Source: Funneliformis mosseae (Eukaryota; Glomeromycota; Glomeromycetes; Glomerales; Glomeraceae). Taken from it: a DNA stretch of 33,915 nt. Shown here one piece after another: positions 1 through 7,956 of the stretch. Both the position numbers and the translations under genes were made by a program. Where the stretch lies: the NCBI GenBank assembly GCA_910592005.1, contig CAJVPP010000389.1, positions 1 to 33,915 on the forward strand, written 5' to 3'. How positions within the stretch are numbered: position 1 is the first letter of the stretch; the number at the start of each line of letters is the position of its first letter. Under the pieces are notes generated by a model. It did no database searches and was not told the DNA's origin. It worked only from the letters and a program-made list of their open reading frames with translations.

Positions 1-644
1 CATTATTAAAATATATAATTACATGAAAAAGTATTTTTAGGATATATTTATTACTTTAATTGGATCATTAGTTCCAATAAACGGAAATAATACATCCTTT
101 CATAATTTCCGGATCAATTCTTCGTGCTTTACAATGTCATTTGTATTCAACAACGGTCTCCTGAATTTTTATATTTAACATAGATAAATCGTAACAACTA
201 CAATCTGTTTTTGATCAATTGGTGTCTCCTTCATCGACGACGTCCGAAAATCCACGATTTACAAGGACGTCATAATAATTTGTTGACGTAATTTCGCAGG
301 TTCTTGCTTCAGTTACAGCATCTTGATTTTGAAAATTGTCGGATGGTTTTTAGTAATTGATTTTGATAAAAAAATATATTTTTTTCTTTAATTAATTAAA
401 TGAGAGGTTTGCTATTAAAATCAAGTTACGAACATAGTAAATCATATGATCAGTAAACGTGATTTTAATAGCAAACCTCCCAAATATCTTTTTTTTTTCC
501 TTTTAATCATCAGAGATTCAAGATGAAACAAATTTACTTTGGAAAATAATTAGTCACTTCTCATTGTTGATTAAACTTTACCATGTTGGCGTAATAATTA
601 TGCAAATACATGAGAAGATTATATTTAACATTTAATCATGCACA
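1..644. repeat. Left copy of long terminal inverted repeat
   Basis: The reverse complement of the right window end matches this stretch. The outermost 75 bases are identical, and the match continues with scattered substitutions to about 644, where it stops abruptly. This copy carries an 80-bp MITE (402-481) that the right copy lacks. It lacks two segments present on the right (about 33398-33486 and roughly 30 nt near 33305-33340). Because identity does not fade towards position 1, the repeat may continue outside the window. It could be a true terminal repeat of a large element, or one of two dispersed repeats that happen to face each other. Confidence 0.85.
402..481. mobile_element. 80-bp palindromic MITE inside left terminal repeat
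   Basis: The ends are GAGAGGTTTGCTATTAAAAT and, read on the opposite strand, GGGAGGTTTGCTATTAAAAT. The element is flanked by AAAT at 398-401 and 482-485. The right terminal repeat has a single copy of this tetranucleotide at the equivalent site (33513-33516) and no insert, which is an empty site. The centre contains AAATCATATGAT. Related sequence occurs near 14868-14917, and the end motif recurs in the element at 15233-15388. No coding capacity is present, so movement would depend on a transposase supplied elsewhere. Confidence 0.85.
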
Positions 645-667
645 TACAATAATTTTAACTTTTATAA

Positions 668-1207
668 TTGACATCCCTTTTGGCTATTCAACGCATGGGT
701 GGATTTTGTAATCAGGGCCAAACCAGTCTTTACCGCTTCCGAGAGAATATAACTGGAGGATTTTATGTTGAAATAATAAAGAAGCGATCAAGAGGATGCT
801 ACGTAACAAATTGGCGTCTTCAGCAGGATAACGATCCTAAGCATACGAGCCACATAGTTAAGGAATTCCTGCAAAAAAAAAGTTCCAAATGTTACGGACT
901 GGCTATCTAACAGGCCCCATAGAAAATTTAATTAAAAGAAACGTTAAGATGCGGTAGTCACAAAATATTGGGGATTTGGAAAATTTTATGAAGAATGGTC
1001 AAAATTTCCACATTTGGTTAAATGAAGGAGAGATGTAAGCTTATAAATGAGAAAATGGGGAACGCATACCCTATTAAAATTTTTTTTTTTTAATTAATCT
1101 CCTACTTTTTGGCTTTCGAATGAATATTTTTATCTTATTATTTGGCGCAGTCGTTATGAAGTTATATTTAAAAAATATTTGTCCAAAGACTTTTGCACCA
1201 GACTGTA
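668..1207 (+). mobile_element. Tc1/mariner-like transposon remnant (C-terminal half of transposase)
   Basis: Translation of 668-910 gives the block around the second catalytic aspartate of Tc1/mariner DDE transposases (LQQDNDPKHTSHIVKEF, preceded by GGFCNQGQTSLYRF). With frame changes the homology continues as PIENLIKRN near 915, an IGDLENFMK-like stretch near 970, and MKERCKLINEKMGNAYP near 1022-1070, the usual order at the transposase C-terminus. A terminal-repeat-like end lies at 1175-1205 (TTGTCCAAAGACTTTTGCAC), followed by TA at 1206-1207, the target dinucleotide of this family. The N-terminal DNA-binding half and the first catalytic Asp are missing; homology stops where the left terminal repeat begins. 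Frameshifts and the missing half make it a non-functional relic. Confidence 0.85.
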
Positions 1208-1445
1208 CACATACTTATTAAGGAAAACGAAAAGATAATATATATTATTATATACCGAAAAATTGGTAATAAAAATAATTCAGTATGATACACTTCTTCG
1301 CAAGAATCTCAAAATGATGGTAAATAAAGCATGACTTTTTACTTTTCAATTCCACTTAAAAAGTTGACTTTTAAATAATAAAATTAAAATTTATTTGTGT
1401 ATACTGTACAAAATAGCTAAATAATATTAAATATTTAATACAAAC

Positions 1446-3786
1446 TTATAATAGTCGGGATATATAAATCCAGAAAAATATAAAAAATAAACCAAATTTG
1501 ATATACTTATAATTATCTTCATCTTTTCGTTTATTAATTTTTGAAAGTTCTTCAAATCTATTTTGAGCTTTCTGAAAGCCAGTTTCCGCCGATTTTTTAT
1601 ACCAATAAATTGCTTGATCGATATCTTTCCTAATCCCAATTCCATCTTCAAACATAATAGCAAGGTTATATTGAGCTGTATTGTCTCCTAAGCTAGAGGC
1701 TCTTTGATATAAATTAAAAGCTTTGTGTTCATCAGTGTAAGTTCCAATCCCATTCCTATAAAAATATCCCAACATTGATATTCCGTTTAAATAATCTCCT
1801 TTAGCTGATTGTTCGAATAATTTAAAAGCTTTTTTATAATCTTTTTCAACACCGACACCATTTTTATAACAAAGGCCAAGGTTATAATTGGCAATCATAT
1901 TTCCATTATTTGCAGCCTTCTCATACCAAAAAATTGCCAATTTCGGATCTTTTTCGACTCCTATGCCATACTCATATAAATAACCAATGTTTAATTGTGC
2001 CGCCGCAAAATCCTTATTGGCGACCTTTTCAAAATATCTAAATGCCAAATCTTGATTCTCGATCGTTCCGTATCCATTTTGATAACATATTCCAACATAA
2101 TATAACGCCAAGATATGATTCCTTTTTGAAGCATCAATGAATAATTCGAACGCCTTCACCTTATCTTCACTCGTTTCAATTCCAAAATAATTAAAATATC
2201 CCATTAAAAAAATCATAGTTGAATTGTTCTGATTTTTTAATAGCCAAGTATAAATTTCTTTCAGAGCAATATTGTAAATGCTAATATATTCAATAACGTG
2301 TTGCCTCCTGATTTTTGGTTCCTTTCCATCATTTGTCATCTTGAAAATAAGAGTTACCATTCTATCAACTATCATGTTTAGCTCGTCTTCAGGCTTGTAT
2401 TGAATATCTATGACAAAATCATCCGTTTGATAATTATTTATTGTTTTGTATGACTTTGCAATAATTTCTTTCATCCTTGCAACTACTTGATTCATCGTTG
2501 GTCGATTTTCCGGTTCGCCATTCCAACAATCTAAAAAGCAACGTAAATCGATTATGATTTAAATTATAAAATCATATTTGTGAAAAAAAAAAAAGAAAAA
2601 ATCATATTTACCATTGTAAAGATTAACATAAATAGTAGGTGTATCGGGGACGGGTTCCTCTCTAAAGCCCTGATAAATTTTCCAATGTAAATTAAAATCA
2701 TCCATATCACAGAATGGCGGTCGTCCACTTGATAATTCCCATAAAAGCATCCCAACACTATATACGTCACTCTTTTCATTTAATGTATATATTTGCGTTG
2801 AAATGTTTTTTATTTGTTTGCTGAATAATTTTGGATCAATATAAGGAAATGCTCCACATAAATTTGTTTGTTGTTTAGACGATTCCTTGATTGAGTTCCT
2901 CTCCTTTGACACCCCAAAATCGGCCAATTTAATGGTATTTTGATGAATTAATACGCTATTTGAGTGCTAATTTGTTTAAACAAAATTTCAGTTAATCATA
3001 AAAAATCATTTTCATTGAGTCAGTATTTAAAATATGTGTGATAATATTTACCAGATCTCGATGGACGATGCCTTCTTCGTGTAAACAAGAGACAGCACCA
3101 GCCAATTGATATGCAAAATTGTATTTATCGTTCCAAGTAAGCTTCTTGAAATTTTTTTTCAGGTATTCACAAAGGGTACCGCCATCAGCATATTCCATCA
3201 CCAGCAAATATTTCTTTTTATTTTCTATAGATAAAAGTGCACATTTCATTTAAAACGCGCTCGAATAAATAAATAACCTTGTAAATAATTTGTACCTTGT
3301 TTAAACGTGGATATCCCATAGAAGCGAATGACATTGTTATGGAAATCCACTTCGCGTTGAAGCTTAATCTAAATAACAAATTAAAATGGTTTTAGGCTCG
3401 ATTATATACAAAATCTGCTTGTTTCACGAATGTGAATTCACGTGACATCCTTTTTGACGTTTACCCCAAAATTTTCAAGGGGCGGTTAAACAATCAATCT
3501 TCATGTTCAACAGAAAAATAATTACCTCATTAACGATCAATTTCGCGGTCACGTTGTTGAAATTATGAAAAGATTTTAACACAAAATACTTGTTCGAATT
3601 TTTCCAGTTCGCTCGATGAATTTTTCCATTTGTAACGGTACGAATCTCTTTAACATTACTGAAACGTTTAAATTCATAAGTTTTGATATGCTTTTCGGCG
3701 ATTGCTTTCTCAATCCAACCAATCCAATCATTTGAATCGGTAGTATGGCGTATTTCACGGGATTTTTTTTCATCAAGATTAGACAT
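1446..3786 (-). CDS. TKL-type kinase-like (probable pseudokinase) with six Sel1 repeats and hydrophobic C-terminus
   Basis: Five exons: 3786-3526, 3368-3296, 3224-3052, 2966-2612, 2530-1446; intron phases 0,1,0,1; about 648 aa. The N-terminal part is a tyrosine-kinase-like domain: the ATP-anchoring Lys lies in YFVLKSF, and HRDL, LADFGVS and DVYSVGMLLWELSSGRPPF are present. Two positions needed for catalysis are degraded. The glycine-rich loop reads EIRTVTNGKIHRANW (the paralogue has [15 protein letters not shown]), and the Mg-binding Asn of the catalytic loop is Ser (HRDLHSNS against HRDLHSKN). After WNGEPENRPT come six Sel1 repeats (about residues 400-610), which are helical protein-docking repeats. 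The protein ends in a roughly 19-residue hydrophobic stretch before the stop, so it could be tail-anchored. It is paralogous to the gene at 24027-26316. Role inferred: scaffold or signalling adaptor; substrate unknown. Confidence 0.85.
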
Positions 3787-4077
3787 GGTGAATAATAAGA
3801 AATTAATTTATATTCTCGAACGAAATTTTTTTTTTTTTTTTTTTTTGAAAGAAAATAAAATAAAAGTCTTTTTTTTTTTTTTTTATATTTTCTTTGTTCC
3901 CAATCTGTAATGAAACCGCATCTCTTTTTATATATTTTATAACATTTCATCATGCATCAACATGTTGAAAATTCACCTAGATCTGCACTTAGCATAAAAG
4001 AAATAATAATGCGATATCGTAATATTCATTATATTTTTTAGGTTAATTAAACTTCATCTGGAGAAAAAAAAGTGAGA

Positions 4078-4272
4078 ATGATGCATGAATTATTCACTTC
4101 ATTTATGCTCATTAAGCTCATTAGTTGCATGCTTTTAATATGCTTTAATCTTAATCTGGGACTGGACCAACGCAAGCGAACGATTCAAGAATCTGCAAAC
4201 TTCGAGTCTAGAAATCGAACTAAGCCAATAACGTTCATGACGCAGTTGCTACGATCCTACAAATCTATGTAG
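4078..4272 (+). CDS. Hypothetical small ORF with signal-peptide-like N-terminus
   Basis: A 64-codon ORF starts at tandem ATGs. Its first 30 or so residues are strongly hydrophobic (FMLIKLISCMLLICFNLNLG) and are followed by a hydrophilic, basic C-terminus with one NRT N-glycosylation sequon. That shape fits a small secreted or membrane peptide. A TTTTTTAG acceptor-like motif lies about 40 bp upstream, so it could also be a terminal exon. No family was recognised, and an AT-rich chance ORF remains quite possible. Confidence 0.2.
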   Translation: MMHELFTSFMLIKLISCMLLICFNLNLGLDQRKRTIQESANFESRNRTKPITFMTQLLRSYKSM

Positions 4273-4350
4273 GAGAATCGTTGATCTTGTTAAAACCTCC
4301 GTACTTGGTTGGAAAATCTAATGAATAATTTTCTCTTCAGATCATAATAA

Positions 4351-4446
4351 TAGCATAGAGGTGCAAAGAGCGAGTCATGTGCAAAATCGTGAGTTCAAGT
4401 CATACATATTGTATGTATCAAAAAAAAAAAGAAAAAAAAAAAAAAA
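4351..4446 (+). repeat. tRNA-derived SINE-like sequence with A box, B box and poly(A)
   Basis: TAGCATAGAGGTGCAA (4351-4366) resembles a tRNA A box. GAGTTCAAGTC (4391-4401) resembles a B box at tRNA-like spacing. A long A-rich tail (about 4420-4446) follows after a short unrelated segment. A tRNA cloverleaf with a proper acceptor stem could not be folded, so this looks like a tRNA-derived retroposon rather than a working tRNA gene. Confidence 0.45.
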
Positions 4447-4733
4447 TCTTTTAACACAAAAAATACTTGTGATTATTTACATGTGTGAACTACGGAAATT
4501 GCCAACAGGCAGATGGTTTCACTGAATAGTAAAACCATTTTTTCTTTGATAGACCTTAAATTGGAAAATTCAAGTTTTGCCCAAATATAATTAATAATAC
4601 ACATTTTTTTTTTTAAGTCTGACAAAAGGTTTTATTAAAGAAAAAGTTAGATCATACTTTCCAGGAAAGTAATTATTAATCAGATCGTTTACATTAAAAT
4701 TATAATCTAAATTAAATATAATATCTAAATAAA

Positions 4734-6162
4734 CTAATGCATATCTGCAAGAGTACATTTCCATGTACTATCGGGTTTTTGAAATTCACCAATATCTCTA
4801 TACCAATCATTTTGATTAGATTGTCCTACACAATCGCCAACTGTTGTCACTTTATACCCCCTCTTTAAACCATCCTTAATTTCATAAAGTCCGAGGGTAG
4901 TGGAAGTGGTATCAACTCTATCATGATTTAACACGATATGAGGATTAGGTTGAGGTGACTTGTTCATTTCACTATCAAAGATTTTAATAGACTGTTGTAA
5001 ATCCTCTTGCCAATCTAAAGTGTCAATATCCCACATAATCATCTTGTATCCTCGTTGTTTCAACACTTTACGTACTAATGCGTTGTGTTCTCCAAATGGT
5101 GGACGGGCGTATGTCGGGATTGCGCCAATAATCTTTTTGAATGCAATTTCATTTTGTTCAAGTTGATAATTGATTTCGGCTTCGGATACTTGAGTTAAAT
5201 GAGGGTGTGACCATGTGTGTGAAGCTATTTGATGTCCTTCTTTGTATGCTCGTTGTAAAATAGCGGCGTAATCATAAATGCAATGTTCTGGGAATGCATG
5301 TCCGTTCATGAAAAATGTGGCTTTTACATTATTTGCTTTAAGGTCATCAAGCAATTTTGCGGTGACCTATTTAGGAGGTTAGAGGAAAAAAAAAGAAATT
5401 TTTTAATGTTTAAAGTTATAATGTTTGATAAAAATTGCTGCAACTTGTTTACACAAATTTAACACTAACGTTTCGTGGACCGTCATCAAATGTTAGTGCG
5501 ATGGTGTTTGATTTGGTACATTTATCAAACTGTTCAACTTCACCAGTTACTGGGGTTGAGGTTCCACAAGTTCCAAATGACGATTGACATCCAGTTGAAC
5601 AGTAATCTACGTCGTAAAATAATAAAATATATCGAAATTTTATTTGATAAAAAAGAATTCATTCATTTATAATAAAAGATATTGATATTTACCGGAAGTA
5701 GTACCACAGAAATTATATTGAGAACAACACGATCCATCCGGACATCGAGTTCCAGCTGATGAACCACATTTTCCATCTGTAGAGATTGGTAAACCAGTTG
5801 GTGGTGGAGTTGAGGTGGTTCCACAAGTTCCAAATGACGATTGACATCCAGTTGAACAGTATGCTACGTCGTAAAATAATAAAATATATCGAAATTTTAT
5901 TTGATAAAAAAGAATTCATTCATTTATAATAAAGATATTGATATTTACCGGAAGTAGTACCACAGAAATTATATTGAGAACAACACGATCCACTCGCACA
6001 TCGAGTTCCAGCTGATGAACCACATTTACCATTTGTAGAGACTGGTAAATCACGTGCTTTTAAAAGATTTCTAGGCGTAGGAATGGTTCCGGCATCGATG
6101 ACATTTAAAATGCACAAGGTTATTACCAGAGAAACTAAAGATCGAACTTTTAAACCCTTCAT
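4734..6162 (-). CDS. Secreted chitin deacetylase with two CBM18 chitin-binding modules
   Basis: Four exons: 6162-5949, 5863-5693, 5606-5470, 5366-4734; about 384 aa. It removes acetyl groups from chitin, giving chitosan; extracellular or cell-wall location is inferred from the N-terminal signal peptide (residues 1-25, cleavage near DAG). Two cysteine-rich CBM18 (hevein-like) modules follow (about 46-85 and 103-142), each with the GSCCSQYNFCGTTS core, and then a carbohydrate esterase 4/NodB domain with all motifs: TFDDGP (167-172), HTWSH (224-228, metal His pair), RPPFGEHN (262-269), WDIDTLDW (286-293), VLNHD (319-323). The Met at 6162 was chosen over an in-frame upstream one because it begins the signal peptide. 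The second CBM18 exon and its intron are a recent tandem copy of the first. In mycorrhizal fungi such enzymes are thought to reshape wall chitin and lessen plant chitin perception; here that is inference. Confidence 0.93.
5560..6060 (-). repeat. Tandem duplication of CBM18 exon plus intron (about 257-bp unit)
   Basis: The segment around 5575-5800 repeats that around 5832-6057 with an offset of 256-257 bases. The intron portions, from the splice donor GTAAATATC to the acceptor GACGTAG, differ by about one indel, as similar as the coding parts. Both introns sit at the same phase-1 position in the CBM18 fold. Similarity this high in intronic sequence points to a recent unequal exchange or to gene conversion. 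Confidence 0.88.
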
Positions 6163-7956
6163 TTTGAATAATAGATTTGGTGATGAATGATGAGGTAAGT
6201 AGGTGATATAAAGAATGTGTTTGAAATATATATATATATATTTCTTATTTTCTCCCAAGGGGAGAAAGGTATTAATGAAGTGGGAGAAAAGATAAAAAGG
6301 ATGTGGAATTGAAAATGTCATCTCTAATTCATATTCTTATCATATTTATAATTTTTTTTTTTGAATTGATAGATATTCCACGGGTTTACTAATTTGGAAA
6401 TTTGGAAATTTTGTGATTCCTAAGGATTGACAATAAACAAATTCAAGTATTTAATAAATGTTGTGATCTCGTAAAGAACCAACGTATTCACACGATTACA
6501 AGGCAAAGTTCTTGTAATCACATTTAATATAAATAAAGTGAACTAATTTACTCAAAATGTCAATTTAACGTATTTTTGTTCCAATTAATGCATCAGGATT
6601 TATTTTTAAATTTAGGGAGTTCCTAAATCTAAATTATGTCATAAAATTTACTCTAATAAAGGTGTTCGCTTCAATTGGAATCATTCTATTAACGGATATT
6701 GCACACTCTTATAAGTGCCACGCACCATGTGTCTAATATAAATAAACACTTCTCTAAATGCACCAATATTTTCGTTTCGGTTAACTAAGTGTTGCAATAA
6801 TCGTGAATACATTGTCCGAATATCTGACCTTCAAATTGAAAATCGGTTCATTTAAAAACCCTTCTCTGACTTATTTTAGGATCGAAAAAAATAAATAAAA
6901 AAAAAAAATTGAAAAGATTTTCGTAAAGATTTTCATACTTATGCTTTTAAAGTGATCTCGTAAAGAACCAACGTATTCACAACGAGGCCAAGTTTCTTGA
7001 AATCAAACATTTAATATAAATAAAGTGAACTTTTACTCAAAATGTCAATTTAACGTATTTTTGTTCCAATTAATGCATCAGGATTTATTTTAAATTTTGG
7101 GAAGTTCCTAAATCTAAATTATGTCATAAAATTTACTCTAATAAAGGTGTTCGCTTCAATTGGAATTATTCTATTAACGGATATTGCACACTCTTATAAG
7201 TGCCACCCACGCACCATGTGTCTAATATATAAACCCTTCTCTAATATTTTAGTTTCGGTTAATTAAAGATCCAATTTTGTGTTGCAATACTCGTGAATAC
7301 ATTGTCCGAATATCCGATCTTCAAATTTGAAAATCGGGTTCATTTAAAAAACAATTTTCTGCATCAGAAAAAACCCTTCTCTGACTTATTTTAGGATCGA
7401 TCCGTTCTAAAAAATAAATTGAAAAGATTTTCGTAAAAGATTTTCATACTTATGCTTTTAAAGAATACTATACAAATTGCTATTGTAAAAAAAAATTTAT
7501 GATTTTCAAAGATGCATAGCGATTTAAAATGTCAAAATTTCTCAACCTTTTAACATTTTTAAATTGCTCAATAAAAAATTTTCTTTTTAAATAAAAAATG
7601 TAAAATGTTCTCACCTTAATAATTTTTTTGATACTTGTACGCTTATATTGTTTTACCATCAATATACATATACTTTGTTAAAATGAGTTTATTATATTGA
7701 TCCAAAGAAAAAACAATTCTTCTAAGGGAACCTCATTTTAAAATCTTCCCATGAATTTTCCCATAAACAGATTAGATCATGCGAATTGCATAGGATTAAA
7801 TTTTTTGACGTGTAAAAATTTTTTATAAAAGTGGGATATTTTTTTTTTTTTGTATTACACAACTACCAAAAATTCGTTGACATTCTCGTTAAACGATACA
7901 CAAAACAGTTTCATCAAATTTCAAGTTTTTTTCTTTTTCTTATTAGTTAATCAATC
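6163..7956. other. Divergent intergenic region between chitin deacetylase and Na+/H+ exchanger
   Basis: This 1.8-kb stretch separates the two outward-facing genes and so holds both promoters. Most of it is the tandem 489-bp repeat described separately. The remainder is AT-rich, with a (TA)n run near 6227-6241 and T tracts near 6352-6361 and 7842-7851. No convincing ORF was found. Confidence 0.6.
6463..7461. repeat. Tandem direct repeat, two copies of about 489-510 bp
   Basis: Copy 1 starts at 6463 and copy 2 at 6952, both with GTGATCTCGTAAAGAACCAA, and both end in a shared ACTTATGCTTTTAAAG. Long blocks match almost exactly, for example the part containing GGTGTTCGCTTCAATTGGAA; differences are mainly small indels. 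No coding frame is kept across the unit. The copies lie head to tail with no spacer, which indicates a local duplication. Confidence 0.92.

Larger units (their letters stand above)
3787..4733. other. Intergenic stretch between kinase-like gene and chitin deacetylase
   Basis: It holds long T tracts directly upstream of the kinase-like gene (3826-3846 and about 3871-3884), a small plus-strand ORF (4078-4272), and the SINE-like repeat at 4351-4446. Near 4249-4277 there is a short imperfect hairpin around CCTACAAATCTATGTAGG. Nothing else was recognised. Confidence 0.6.

Noticed and set aside
668..910. Treating the 80-codon ORF as a functional gene
   Set aside because: It is the middle of a Tc1/mariner transposase with no N-terminal half and frameshifts downstream.
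3576..3953. Minus-strand 125-codon ORF upstream of the kinase-like gene
   Set aside because: Lysine-rich low complexity from T tracts; it overlaps the first exon in another frame.
4351..4405. Functional tRNA gene
   Set aside because: A- and B-box-like motifs are present but no acceptor stem or full cloverleaf could be formed, and a poly(A) tail follows.
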